Source: CAIWHR01 sp039931775 (lineage in GTDB: Bacteria; Pseudomonadota; Gammaproteobacteria; Burkholderiales; Casimicrobiaceae). Taken from it: 64,000 nt of DNA. Positions 17,186-26,021 of the stretch are shown piece by piece. Positions within the stretch are counted from its first letter, which is position 1, and each line of letters begins with the position of its first letter. The position numbers and the translations under genes are program-made. The notes beneath the pieces are model-generated. The model was not told the DNA's origin. It made no database searches and saw only the letters and a program-made list of their open reading frames with translations. Location: the NCBI GenBank assembly GCA_039931775.1, contig JBDTRG010000065.1, positions 1-64,000 of the forward strand. Direction: 5' to 3'.

Positions 17186-18388
17186 GTGTCGACGGCCCTG
17201 ATCGCGGGGCTTCTCCGCGACCTCGCGGCGCAGGACGCCGACGGAAGGAAGCGAGTCCGGCGCTCGCTCGCCTGCCCGCAGGGGCCGCGCGTCGTCGTCG
17301 ACGGGCGGGAGGTCGTGGCCTTCGCGAGCAACGATTATCTCGGCCTCGCCAATCACCCGGACGTCGTGCGCGCCGCGCGCGACGGTGCGGCGCGCTGGGG
17401 CGTCGGCGCGGGCGCCTCCCACCTCGTCTGCGGCCATTTCACCGCGCACGCGGCGCTCGAGACCGAGCTCGCGGCGTTCGTGCGTCCGTGCGCCAGTGCG
17501 CAAGCGCTTACGTTTTCGTCCGGGTACCTCGCGAACCTCGCGATTCTGACGGCGCTCGCAGGCCGCTCCGACGCGATCTTCGCGGATCGATTGAACCACG
17601 CGTGCTTGAACGACGGCGCGCTCCTCGCGCGCGCCGAATTCATCCGATACGCCCACGGCGATCTCGGGTCACTCGAGCGGCGACTTGCTGCGTCGACGGC
17701 GCGGCAGAAGCTGATCGCGACCGACGCGGTGTTCAGCATGGACGGGGACATCGCGCCGCTGCCGGCGCTGCTGGCACTCGCCGACGCTTTCGACGCCTGG
17801 CTCGTCGTCGACGACGCGCACGGGTTCGGCGTTCTGGGGACGGACGGGAGCCGCGGCCGCGGCACCCTCGCGCATTTCGGCCTCGCATCGGAGCGGATCG
17901 TCTACATGGGCACGCTCGGGAAGGCCGCAGGCGTCGCCGGGGCGTTCGTGGCCGCGCATCCCGCCGTAATCGAAACGCTGATCCAGACCGCGCGCCCCTA
18001 CCTGTTCACGACCGCGGCGCCGCCGCTCCTCGCGGAGGCGCTCCGCGCGAGCCTCGCGATCCTGCGCGATGACGCCCCGCGCCACGCGCATCTCGCCGCG
18101 TTGATCGCCCGCTTTCGTCAACGGATGCGCGAACTGCCCTGGCGCTTGCTGGATTCGCAGACGGCCATCCAGCCGATCGTCGTCGGCGACAACGGGGCGG
18201 CGGTCGAGCTCGCCGATCGTTTGTTGCAGCGCGGCTTCTGGGTTCCGGCGATCCGCCCGCCGACCGTGCCGAAGGGATCGGCGCGCCTGCGTGTCACGCT
18301 GAGCGCCGCGCACTCGGTCGACGACGTCGATGCGCTGATCGACGCCTTTGCCGCGATCGGGGGCCCGGCGCGGCCCGAAATGCGATGA
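17186..18388 (+). CDS. bioF: 8-amino-7-oxononanoate synthase
   Basis: PLP enzyme condensing pimeloyl-ACP with alanine in biotin synthesis. About 400 residues. Motifs seen: FASNDYLGLANHPDV near residue 48, GGA-type GVGAGASHLVCG near 77, the PLP-contacting VDDAHGFGVLG near 213 and the Schiff-base lysine in MGTLGKAAGVAGAF near 247. The start is uncertain: GTG 17186 lies 10 bases after the bioB stop and gives a normal N terminus, while ATG 17159 would overlap bioB. The stop overlaps the ATG of bioH. Confidence 0.92.
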   Translation: MSTALIAGLLRDLAAQDADGRKRVRRSLACPQGPRVVVDGREVVAFASNDYLGLANHPDVVRAARDGAARWGVGAGASHLVCGHFTAHAALETELAAFVRPCASAQALTFSSGYLANLAILTALAGRSDAIFADRLNHACLNDGALLARAEFIRYAHGDLGSLERRLAASTARQKLIATDAVFSMDGDIAPLPALLALADAFDAWLVVDDAHGFGVLGTDGSRGRGTLAHFGLASERIVYMGTLGKAAGVAGAFVAAHPAVIETLIQTARPYLFTTAAPPLLAEALRASLAILRDDAPRHAHLAALIARFRQRMRELPWRLLDSQTAIQPIVVGDNGAAVELADRLLQRGFWVPAIRPPTVPKGSARLRVTLSAAHSVDDVDALIDAFAAIGGPARPEMR

Positions 18389-19263
18389 GCGTTCGGGGGG
18401 ATCCTTCGAGCGCTGCCGGGCTGCCCCAAAGCGCTCGCCCCCTGGGGGGGGAGGAGCGCAGCGACGATCGGGGGGATCCTACAAGCGCGCTGCTTCACGT
18501 CGAATCGGTGGGTGCCGGCCCGCCACTCGTGCTGCTGCACGGTTGGGCGATGCATTCGGGCATCTGGGGTCCGCTCGTCCCGCGGCTCGCCCGACGATTT
18601 CGCGTGCACGCCGTCGACCTGCCCGGGCACGGGCACAGCGCGCTCCCGTCGCCGTTTTCGCTGGACGGCGCAGTTGCGGCGATTTCCGCGGCGACGGCCG
18701 GGCAGCCCTCCCCAATCGCCGTGCTCGGATGGTCCCTCGGCGGGCTTCTCGCGATGCGCTGGGCGAAGCACGAGCCTTCGAGGATCGGCCGGATCGCGCT
18801 CGTCGCCACGTCGCCCCGATTCGCCGCGACGGCCGACTGGCCCCATGCTGCGTCGGCCGAAACGTTGCGGCGGTTCGGCGACGAACTCTCGGTCGCATGG
18901 AAACTCACGATCCAGCGGTTCCTCGCGCTGCAGGTGCAGGGCAGCGAGCACGGGCGGGCGACCCTTGCCGCGCTGCGCGAGCAGGTGTTCGCCCGCGGCG
19001 AGCCGTTGCCAAAGGCGCTTCGCGATGCGCTCGAGGTCATCGTGACCGTGGACCTGCGCGCCGACGTGCCGGCCATCGCGCAGCCGGCGATTGTCATCTC
19101 GGGCGAACGCGACACGCTGACGCCTCCGGCGGCGGGACGTTGGCTCGCGGGCCATCTTCCGCGGGGACAGTTCGCGCTCGTCCGCGGCGCGTCGCACGTG
19201 CCGTTTCTCTCTCATGCGGAGCGGTTCGCCGAAGCGCTCGACGGGTTCCTCGATGGCCGCTGA
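18385..19263 (+). CDS. bioH: Pimeloyl-ACP methyl ester carboxylesterase with repeat-derived N terminus
   Basis: Alpha/beta hydrolase that releases pimeloyl-ACP from its methyl ester. The 292-residue protein has LLHGWAMHSG (oxyanion region) near residue 50, the nucleophile in GWSLGG near 115, the acid in SGERDTLTP near 235 and the histidine in GASHVPFLS near 270. Residues 3-32 are encoded by a G-rich hairpin repeat (18394-18480) and are absent from ordinary BioH. The open frame continues through it, and no ATG lies between the repeat and the catalytic core. It overlaps bioF by 4 bases and bioC by 11. Confidence 0.9.
   Translation: MSVRGDPSSAAGLPQSARPLGGEERSDDRGDPTSALLHVESVGAGPPLVLLHGWAMHSGIWGPLVPRLARRFRVHAVDLPGHGHSALPSPFSLDGAVAAISAATAGQPSPIAVLGWSLGGLLAMRWAKHEPSRIGRIALVATSPRFAATADWPHAASAETLRRFGDELSVAWKLTIQRFLALQVQGSEHGRATLAALREQVFARGEPLPKALRDALEVIVTVDLRADVPAIAQPAIVISGERDTLTPPAAGRWLAGHLPRGQFALVRGASHVPFLSHAERFAEALDGFLDGR
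18394..18480. repeat. G-rich hairpin repeat with 12-base flanking direct repeats
   Basis: CGGGGGGATCCT occurs at 18394-18405 and again at 18469-18480. The 63 bases between contain a strong inverted repeat: GCGCTC (18431-18436) pairs with GAGCGC (18454-18459), with runs of C and G inside. The sequence type (GCCCCAAAGCGCTCGCCCCC...) resembles dispersed extragenic repeats I know from Burkholderiales genomes. Here it lies inside the 5' part of bioH and is read in frame. Confidence 0.75.
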
Positions 19264-20185
19264 CCCGGAACGCGATGCGGACCCGGGCGTGCCCGACGCG
19301 CGGGCGGTACGCCGCCATTTCGCGAGGTCCGCCGCCACCTACGACGCGGCGGCGGTGCTGCAAAAGGAAGTCGGCGCGCGGATGGCCGAGCGCTTCGACG
19401 TTGTCAAGGTCGATCCGACCGCGGTCCTCGACGCCGGCTGCGGCACCGGTGACGCGCAGGCCGAGTTGGCCGTCCGGTTTCCCTCCGCGCGGTACGTCGG
19501 GCTCGACGTCGCGCTGCCGATGCTCGACGCGGCGCGAGTGAAGTCGCGGCGCGCCAGAGGGGCGCTCGCCAAGGTCTTCGCGACCTTCGCCGGCAATCGG
19601 GGAGGGCGAGAGCCCCGCTACGTGGGGGGCGACATCGCGGCGCTGCCGTTCGCCGCGGGTTCGTTCGGACTCGTCTGGAGCAACCTCGCGCTGCAATGGG
19701 TCGGCAACCTGCCGGCCGCGCTCGCCGAGATCGGCCGGGTGATGAAGGTCGACGGGCTCCTGACCTTCTCGACGTTCGGTCCCGACACGCTGAAGGAGCT
19801 CTCCGCCGCCTTCGCCGAAGTCGACCGGCACGCGCACGTCAGCCGTTTCACCGACATGCACGACATCGGCGACATGCTGGTCGGCGCCGGATTCGCCGAC
19901 CCCGTCATGCATATGGAAATGGTGACGCTGACCTACGCCGACGGCCTTGCGATGATGCGCGACCTCAAGGCGATCGGCGCGACGAATGCGACGCGCGCCC
20001 GGCCCCGTGCGCTGATGGGTCGACGGCGCTTCGAACGGGCGCTCGCCTCGCTCGACGCGATGCGCCGCGACGGACGGATCCCCGCGACCTTCGAGGTGAT
20101 CTACGGGCATGCGTGGAAGGTCGCGCCGAGCCGGACACCCGACGGGCACGCGATCGTCCGTTTCGGCTCGCGACCGCAAGGCTAG
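19253..20185 (+). CDS. bioC: Malonyl-[acyl-carrier protein] O-methyltransferase
   Basis: SAM-dependent methyltransferase that caps malonyl-ACP so that fatty acid synthesis can make the pimeloyl moiety. The 310-residue protein starts with VRRHFARSAATYDAAAVLQ, typical of BioC, and has the SAM site VLDAGCGTGD near residue 62, the acidic GLDVALPMLD near 83 and SNLALQWVG near 143. Start ATG 19253 lies inside the end of bioH (11-base overlap), pointing to coupled expression. It is paired functionally with the BioH just upstream. Confidence 0.94.
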   Translation: MAADPERDADPGVPDARAVRRHFARSAATYDAAAVLQKEVGARMAERFDVVKVDPTAVLDAGCGTGDAQAELAVRFPSARYVGLDVALPMLDAARVKSRRARGALAKVFATFAGNRGGREPRYVGGDIAALPFAAGSFGLVWSNLALQWVGNLPAALAEIGRVMKVDGLLTFSTFGPDTLKELSAAFAEVDRHAHVSRFTDMHDIGDMLVGAGFADPVMHMEMVTLTYADGLAMMRDLKAIGATNATRARPRALMGRRRFERALASLDAMRRDGRIPATFEVIYGHAWKVAPSRTPDGHAIVRFGSRPQG

Positions 20186-20419
20186 GACGATGCTCGACGT
20201 CGATGCGTGGGAGGAGTCGCGGAGCCCTGGATCGCCGGCGGCGGGTTGCGGCGAGGGTGGCTTCCAAAGCCGCGAGCGTTATGAGAGACTGGCCCGAGAT
20301 ACGACGTCCGGCGCCTTGAGCACCGCGGTCGCGGTGTGTGTCAATGACGTCGGCGTATCGGCAGACTTCGATGGCGCAAAGAGCTCGATGACGAGCCGTC
20401 GCCGCGAAAGGGGGAAGTG
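20186..20419. other. Intergenic region before the alternative oxidase operon
   Basis: 234 bases between bioC and the membrane-protein gene. A 76-codon open frame (20190-20420) spans it but looks random in composition and has no ribosome site. TTGAGC at 20316-20321 is a possible -35 without a good -10 partner. An AAAGGGGGA ribosome site sits just before the next ATG. Confidence 0.35.
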
Positions 20420-20995
20420 ATGCGTTGTCTGTACTATCTCGCACCCACGATCGAGAGTGCTCATCGGATTACCGACGATCTGCATGCCGCGGGCATCAAG
20501 GATTTTTTCCTGCATGTCATCGCCAAGGACGAATCGGCACTCGAGAAGGAGCATCTGCACTCCAGCAATTACCTCGAGACCCTCGACATCATCCGCGACG
20601 GATTCATCGGCGCAGCGATCGGCGCCTTTTTCGGGCTGGTCGGCGCCGGGCTCCTGATGTTCTTCCAGCCGTTCGGCCCCGATGTCCCGCACTACGTTTA
20701 CTTCATCATCGTCGGGGTGGCGACGATGTTCGGCGCGTGGGAAGGTGGCTTGACCGGGATCGCGTCGGAGAACAACAACCTCAAGAAATTCCACCGCGAC
20801 ATCGAGGCGGGCAAATACCTGATCCTGGTCTACGCGCGGAAGGAACACGGGGCAATGATCCGGCATCTGATGCGCGAAAAGCACCCGGAAGCGGAGCTTG
20901 CCGCGGTCCAAAAGCATTTCATCAATCCGTTCCTGCCCGTGCGGCGGCGACGCAAGATTTCCCGGCAACCTGAACCGGCACTGCAAAAGGATTAG
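20420..20995 (+). CDS. Conserved membrane protein heading the alternative oxidase operon
   Basis: A 191-residue protein of unknown function. An N-terminal soluble alpha/beta segment (LYYLAPTIESAHRITDDLHAAGI...FLHVIAKDESAL) is followed by two strong transmembrane helices (about 59-82 and 92-112, separated by FFQPFGPDVPH) and a second soluble segment (IEAGKYLILVYARKEHG). The layout resembles the DUF1269-like/general stress membrane proteins. The gene ends 2 bases before the oxidase subunit II start, so it is almost surely co-transcribed with the oxidase. A role in oxidase assembly or metal handling is only a guess. Confidence 0.8.
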   Translation: MRCLYYLAPTIESAHRITDDLHAAGIKDFFLHVIAKDESALEKEHLHSSNYLETLDIIRDGFIGAAIGAFFGLVGAGLLMFFQPFGPDVPHYVYFIIVGVATMFGAWEGGLTGIASENNNLKKFHRDIEAGKYLILVYARKEHGAMIRHLMREKHPEAELAAVQKHFINPFLPVRRRRKISRQPEPALQKD

Positions 20996-20997
20996 AC

Positions 20998-22353
20998 ATG
21001 GCGATGGCTGTCGTGCTGGTGTTGCTCGTCGTCGGGTCGGTCGCATTCCATTTGTGGAGCCCCTGGTATTTCACGCCGATCGCGTCCAATTGGACCAACA
21101 TCGACGAGACCGTGTCGCTCACCTTCTGGGTCACGGGCATCGTCTTCGTCGTCGTCAACGTGTTCATGGCGTATTGCGTGCTGCGCTACCGCAAAGGGAA
21201 GGTCAAGGGCGCGCATTACGAACCCGAGAACAAGAAGCTCGAGGGTTGGCTCATCGGCATCACGTCGGTGGGCGTTGCCGCGTTGCTGACTCCGGGCCTG
21301 TTCGCATGGGCGAAATTCGTCGAAGTCCCCAAGGATGCGTCGGCGTTCGAGGTCGTCGGCCGGCAGTGGTATTTCAACTACCGGTTTCCCGGCGCGGACG
21401 GCGTGCTCGGCACGGTCGATGCCCGATTCGTCACCGACGCGAACCCGTTCGGCGTCAATCCGGATGATCCGCGCGGCAAGGACGACATCCTGGTGGCGAG
21501 CCCGGAGTTGCACCTTCCGATCGGCAAGCCGATCAAGGCGGACCTGCGCTCGATCGATGTGCTGCACGATTTCACGGTGCCGCAATTCCGGGCCAAGATG
21601 AACATGGTGCCGGGGCTCGTGACCTACGTCTGGTACACGCCGACCCGGGCCGGAACCTACGATGTCTTCTGCGAGCAGCTTTGCGGGATCGCGCACTACG
21701 CGATGCGCGGCAAGGTCATCGTCGAGGACGAGACTGCGTTCAAGGCGTGGCTCGGCGCCTATCCGACGTTCGCGCAGTCGTCGGCGCCCGTCGTCGGCGA
21801 TGCCGCGGCCGGTGAGGCGCTCTACGCGGTCTGCGGCGCGTGTCATGGCGCGCAGGGCGAGGGCAACCCCGCGCTCAATGCGCCGAAGCTCGCCGGGCAG
21901 GGGGACTGGTACCTGAAGCGTCAGCTGCAGCTCTTCAAGAGCGGCGCCCGCGGCGGAAACGAAAAGGACGTCTTCGGCAAGATGATGGCGCCGATGGCGG
22001 CGACGCTGACGGACGACGCGGCCGTCAACAACGTCGTCGCCTACATCAAGTCGCTTCCGGACAAGCCCGCTCCGCAGACGGTGAAGGGCAATGCCAAGAA
22101 CGGGCACGACATCTTCGAGAATTGCGGAGCCTGTCACGGCGCCGACGCTCGCGGCATCCAGGCGATGAATGCGCCGCGGCTCAAGGGAATGAGCGACTGG
22201 TATCTCATCACCCAGTTGAAAAATTTCAGGCACGGGATTCGCGGCACGGACAAGAAAGACATCTACGGCCCGCAGATGGCGCTGATTTCCGAGATACTGC
22301 ACGATGACCAGCTGGCCATCGACATCGTCGCCTATATCAATACGTTCAAATGA
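20998..22353 (+). CDS. Cytochrome c oxidase subunit II with two fused cytochrome c domains (coxM-like)
   Basis: Electron-entry subunit of a heme-copper oxidase. The 451-residue protein has a hydrophobic N terminus, two further transmembrane helices (about 43-63 and 82-104), a cupredoxin domain and two c-type cytochrome domains. CuA ligands are visible as VLHDF near residue 188 and CEQLCG..HYAM near 223-233. CGACH occurs near 279 and again near 375. Two tandem cytochrome domains are unusual for subunit II, which normally has none or one. It opens an operon that looks like Bradyrhizobium coxMNOP. The first ATG lies 2 bases after the upstream stop. Confidence 0.92.
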   Translation: MAMAVVLVLLVVGSVAFHLWSPWYFTPIASNWTNIDETVSLTFWVTGIVFVVVNVFMAYCVLRYRKGKVKGAHYEPENKKLEGWLIGITSVGVAALLTPGLFAWAKFVEVPKDASAFEVVGRQWYFNYRFPGADGVLGTVDARFVTDANPFGVNPDDPRGKDDILVASPELHLPIGKPIKADLRSIDVLHDFTVPQFRAKMNMVPGLVTYVWYTPTRAGTYDVFCEQLCGIAHYAMRGKVIVEDETAFKAWLGAYPTFAQSSAPVVGDAAAGEALYAVCGACHGAQGEGNPALNAPKLAGQGDWYLKRQLQLFKSGARGGNEKDVFGKMMAPMAATLTDDAAVNNVVAYIKSLPDKPAPQTVKGNAKNGHDIFENCGACHGADARGIQAMNAPRLKGMSDWYLITQLKNFRHGIRGTDKKDIYGPQMALISEILHDDQLAIDIVAYINTFK

Positions 22354-22402
22354 GACTCGAGCGGATCGAGCCTGATCGAGTGCTATCGGAAAGGAAAGGC
22401 AA

Positions 22403-24184
22403 ATGACCTACGTCGCACACGACGAATCGTCGTTCGTCCCACCCGTCGAAGTCGAGGAGGCCGAGCTCTACCACCCGAAGACTTTCATCGGCAAATACAT
22501 CTGGAGCCAGGACGCGAAAGTCATCGCGGTCCAGTATTCGATCACGGCGATCGCCGTGGGGCTGGTGGCGCTGGTGCTGTCGGGAATCATGCGCCTGCAG
22601 CTCGGGTTTCCGAACGTCTTCTCGTTCATCACGCCGGCCACCTATCTCCAGTACGTCACCATGCACGGCATGATCATGGTGATCTACCTGCTCACGGCGC
22701 TGTTCCTCGGCGGCTTCGGCAACTACCTGATCCCGCTGATGGTGGGCGCGCGCGACATGGTGTTCCCGTACGTCAACATGGTCAGCTATTGGGTCTATCT
22801 GTTCGCGGTGCTGCTGCTGATGGCGAGCTTTTTCGTGCCGGGCGGGCCCACGGGCTCCGGCTGGACCCTTTATCCGCCGCAGGCGATTCTCGACGGCACG
22901 CCGGGGGCGAGCTGGGGAATCATCCTGATGCTGATTTCGCTCGCGTTCTTCATCATCGGCTTCACGATGGGCGGCTTGAACTACGTCGTGACAGTGCTGC
23001 AGGCGCGCACGCGCGGGATGACGATGATGCGGCTGCCCCTGACGATCTGGGGCATCTTCATGGCGACCGTCCTGGCGCTGCTGGCATTCCCGGCATTGTT
23101 CGTCAGCGCCATCATGATGACGCTCGACCAGACGCTGGGCACGAGCTTCTTCATGCCCGCCCTGGTGTCGAAGGGACAGCAACTCGCCTACAACGGCGGC
23201 AGCCCGATCCTCTTTCAGCACCTGTTCTGGTTCTTCGGCCACCCCGAGGTCTACATCGTCGCGCTGCCGGCCTTCGGCATCGTTTCGGACCTGATCAGCG
23301 TCAACGCCAGAAAGAACATCTTCGGCTACCGGATGATGGTCTGGGCGATCCTCGCGATCGGCGGGCTCAGTTTCATGGTGTGGGCGCACCACATGTACGT
23401 CAGCGGGATGAACCCGTACTTCGGCTTCTTCTTCGCCACGACCACCCTGATCATCGCGGTTCCCACGGCGCTCAAGGTCTACAACTGGGTGCTGACGTTG
23501 TGGCGCGGCGAGATCCACTTCACCGTCCCGATGCTGTTTTCGATCGGCTTCATCTTCACGTTCATCAACGGCGGGTTGACCGGCCTCTTCCTCGGCAACG
23601 TGCCCGTCGACATTCCGCTCTCCGGAACCATGTTCGTCGTTGCGCACTTCCACATGGTGATGGCGGTGTCGCCGATCCTGGTCGTGTTCGGCGCGATCTA
23701 TCACTGGTACCCGAAGATCACCGGGCGGATGCTGAACGACACGATGGGCAAGTTCCATTTCTGGGTCACCTTCGTCGGAACGTATGCCATCTACTATCCG
23801 ATGCATTACCTCGGATTCCTGGGCGTGCCGCGCCGGTACTACGCGATGGGGAAAACGGTCTTCATCCCCGAATCGGCGCAGACGCTGAATGAGGTGATCA
23901 CCATCGCGGCGCTGATCGTCGGGGCGGTCCAGGTGGTGTTCATCTACAACCTGATCTGGAGCTATCGCAACGGCAAGCCATCGGGCGGCAATCCATGGCG
24001 CGCCACGACGCTCGAGTGGCAGACCCCCGACACGCCGCCGAAGCACGGCAACTTCGGGCCGACGCTTCCGGTGGTCTATCGCTGGGCCTACGATTACAGC
24101 GTGCCCGGTGCCGGGGAGGATTTCATCCCGCAAAACCAGCCGCCGGCCGTCAAACCCGCCGTCGCCCGGGGAACGACGAGGTGA
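22403..24184 (+). CDS. Cytochrome c oxidase subunit I, alternative oxidase (coxN-like)
   Basis: Catalytic subunit of a proton-pumping heme-copper oxidase in the inner membrane, 593 residues with about 12 helices. Visible ligands and channel residues: MHGMIM (low-spin heme His), the D-channel N...D...N set in GGFGNYLIP/ARDMVFPYVN, HPEVY (cross-linked His-Tyr and the A1-type Glu), WAHHMY (CuB His pair), the K-channel lysine in PTALKVYNW, and AHFHMVM (heme His pair). All catalytic residues are present, so it should be active. It is distinct from the second subunit I at 28299. Confidence 0.95.
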   Translation: MTYVAHDESSFVPPVEVEEAELYHPKTFIGKYIWSQDAKVIAVQYSITAIAVGLVALVLSGIMRLQLGFPNVFSFITPATYLQYVTMHGMIMVIYLLTALFLGGFGNYLIPLMVGARDMVFPYVNMVSYWVYLFAVLLLMASFFVPGGPTGSGWTLYPPQAILDGTPGASWGIILMLISLAFFIIGFTMGGLNYVVTVLQARTRGMTMMRLPLTIWGIFMATVLALLAFPALFVSAIMMTLDQTLGTSFFMPALVSKGQQLAYNGGSPILFQHLFWFFGHPEVYIVALPAFGIVSDLISVNARKNIFGYRMMVWAILAIGGLSFMVWAHHMYVSGMNPYFGFFFATTTLIIAVPTALKVYNWVLTLWRGEIHFTVPMLFSIGFIFTFINGGLTGLFLGNVPVDIPLSGTMFVVAHFHMVMAVSPILVVFGAIYHWYPKITGRMLNDTMGKFHFWVTFVGTYAIYYPMHYLGFLGVPRRYYAMGKTVFIPESAQTLNEVITIAALIVGAVQVVFIYNLIWSYRNGKPSGGNPWRATTLEWQTPDTPPKHGNFGPTLPVVYRWAYDYSVPGAGEDFIPQNQPPAVKPAVARGTTR

Positions 24185-24852
24185 CCATCGCTCTGCTTTT
24201 CCTGAGCGCGATCATGGTGATCGTGGTCGGGTGGCTCGTTCGCAAGACGATCAACACGACGCCGTGGGTCGAGCAGGGACCGATGGAGGTCGTCAGCGGC
24301 GACGGCGCATTGGCGCTACTTCCCGTTCAAGTCGGACTCGGGGTATTTCTCGCGGTCGCGACATCGCTGTTCGCCTTGTTGGTCAGCGCGTACCACATGC
24401 GGATGGCGGAGGCCGACTGGTCGAAGTTCGCCCTCCCGAGCGTGCTGTGGCTCAACACGGCGATATTGATCCTCGCCAGCATCGCGATGCAGTGGACGCT
24501 CGTGGTTGCGCGGCGGGGCCGCATCGAAGCGGTGCGGAAGGGTCTGATGGGCGCCGGCGCCTTCAGCTTTGCGTTTCTCGCGGGCCAGATCTGGGCGTGG
24601 CAACAACTGAGTGCGACGGGGCATTACACGGCGGCCAACCCGGCGTACGCTTTCTTCCTGCTGCTCACCGCCATGCACGGCATCCACCTGCTCGGGGGGC
24701 TGTGGGTCTGGGCGAGGACGACCGTGCGGGCACACCGCGGCGCCCAGATGGGCAAGCTCCTGCTGAGCGTCGAACTTTGCACGTTGTACTGGCACTACCT
24801 GCTGCTGGTCTGGGCGGTCTTGTTCGCGGTGTTGCTGCAAACCCAACGATAG
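24181..24852 (+). CDS. Cytochrome c oxidase subunit III family protein (coxO-like)
   Basis: A 223-residue membrane protein of the heme-copper oxidase subunit III family with about six to seven helices. The C-terminal half shows family patterns: LLTAMHGIHLLGGLWVWAR and CTLYWHYLLLVWAVLF. GTG 24181 overlaps the stop of subunit I (GTGA). It is the first of two consecutive subunit III-type genes, as in coxMNOP where coxO and coxP both belong to this family. Subunit III stabilises the oxidase and keeps proton pumping efficient. Confidence 0.87.
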   Translation: MTIALLFLSAIMVIVVGWLVRKTINTTPWVEQGPMEVVSGDGALALLPVQVGLGVFLAVATSLFALLVSAYHMRMAEADWSKFALPSVLWLNTAILILASIAMQWTLVVARRGRIEAVRKGLMGAGAFSFAFLAGQIWAWQQLSATGHYTAANPAYAFFLLLTAMHGIHLLGGLWVWARTTVRAHRGAQMGKLLLSVELCTLYWHYLLLVWAVLFAVLLQTQR

Positions 24853-24867
24853 AGAGGATCGAGCCAC

Positions 24868-25593
24868 ATGACGCAAACGGCGCCCACCGCTTCCGCAGAA
24901 GCGCTCCCGCTCGTCCCCGGCCTCCCGGGTGTAGTCGCCGACTGGTCCTCGGATCAGCGCGCGTTCAAGAAGGTGCCTTGGGGCAAGGCGATGATGTGGA
25001 TCTTCCTCCTGAGCGATACGTTCATCTTCAGCTCCTTCCTGATTTCGTACATGTGGGTGCGGATGGGCACGACGGTCCCGTGGCCGAACCCGAGCGAGGT
25101 ATTCGCGCTGACGATCGCGGGCAAGAGCATCCCGCTGATCCTGATCGCCATCATGACGTTCGTGCTGATCAGCAGCAGCGGGACGATGGTGCTGGCCGTC
25201 AACTACGGCTATCGCAAGGATCGCGTCCGGACCTTCATCTTTTTGCTGATCACCGCGGCCTTGGGCGCGACGTTCGTCGGCATGCAGGCCTTCGAATGGA
25301 CCAAGCTGATCGTGGAGGAGGGGGTCCGTCCGTGGGGCAACCCGATGGGCGCGGCGCAGTTCGGCTCGGCCTTTTTCATGATCACCGGATTCCACGGTAC
25401 GCACGTGTCGATCGGCGTGATTTTCCTGATCATTGTCGCGATCAAGGTGCTGCGGGGAGACCTCGACAAGGAGAGGCCGGGGTTTCTGACCGGCAGGAAG
25501 GGTAACTACGAGATGGTCGAAACGATGGGCCTGTACTGGCACTTCGTCGATCTCGTGTGGGTCTTCATCTTCGCATTCTTCTATCTCTGGTAA
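24868..25593 (+). CDS. Cytochrome c oxidase subunit III (coxP-like)
   Basis: A 241-residue membrane protein with five to six helices. Motifs include WGKAMMWIFLLSDTFIFSSF near residue 37, MQAFEWTKLI near 140, FFMITGFHGTHV near 168 and LYWHFVDLVWVFIF at the C terminus, all standard in subunit III. It begins 15 bases after the preceding subunit III-like gene and has an AGAGAGGA ribosome site. Together with the preceding gene it probably replaces the single subunit III of the main oxidase. Confidence 0.93.
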   Translation: MTQTAPTASAEALPLVPGLPGVVADWSSDQRAFKKVPWGKAMMWIFLLSDTFIFSSFLISYMWVRMGTTVPWPNPSEVFALTIAGKSIPLILIAIMTFVLISSSGTMVLAVNYGYRKDRVRTFIFLLITAALGATFVGMQAFEWTKLIVEEGVRPWGNPMGAAQFGSAFFMITGFHGTHVSIGVIFLIIVAIKVLRGDLDKERPGFLTGRKGNYEMVETMGLYWHFVDLVWVFIFAFFYLW

Positions 25594-25601
25594 GCGAAAC
25601 C

Positions 25602-26021
25602 ATGGCGCACGCAGAAGGGCATCACGGTCCGGCCGACGGGCATCACGTCGTAGGCGGGGGGCAGCAGCACAACGTCGGGCAACAGCACCCGCTCGGTATC
25701 TACTTCAAAATCTGGGGGCTGCTCTTCGTTCTGAGCACGCTTTCCTATCTCGTCGACTATTTCCATTTCCAGGGATACCTGCGGTGGACGCTGATCATCG
25801 TGTTCATGCTGCTGAAGGCCGGGCTGATCGTGGCCGTCTTCATGCATATGGTCTGGGAGCGTCTGGCCATGGTCTACGCGATACTCCTTCCGCCGCTGCT
25901 GTTGCTGGTGCTGCTCGGGATCGGCGCGGGCGAGGCGGACCACACGTTCCTCACGCGGCTCACCTTCTTCGGTGCCGACCCCGCGGCGAGCGCCCCGGCG
26001 CCGCATGCCGTAAAGAAGTGA
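25602..26021 (+). CDS. Cytochrome c oxidase subunit IV family protein
   Basis: A 139-residue protein with a histidine-rich cytoplasmic N terminus (HAEGHHGPADGHHVVGGG) and three helices (about 36-55, 62-84, 89-110) of the prokaryotic subunit IV/CyoD type (VFMLLKAGLIVAVFMHMVWE). It is the last gene of the alternative oxidase operon, 8 bases after coxP-like. ATG 25602 was chosen because the upstream in-frame codons lie within the previous gene. Such subunits help hold the binuclear centre during assembly. Confidence 0.88.
   Translation: MAHAEGHHGPADGHHVVGGGQQHNVGQQHPLGIYFKIWGLLFVLSTLSYLVDYFHFQGYLRWTLIIVFMLLKAGLIVAVFMHMVWERLAMVYAILLPPLLLLVLLGIGAGEADHTFLTRLTFFGADPAASAPAPHAVKK

Noticed and set aside
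19590..19640. G-rich segment in bioC that looked like another copy of the bioH repeat
   Set aside because: It shares only short G-runs, has no flanking direct repeat, and the BioC length and motifs are normal through this stretch.
20190..20420. 76-codon plus-strand open frame before the alternative oxidase operon
   Set aside because: No ribosome site, no hydrophobic or conserved pattern, and composition unlike neighbouring genes.
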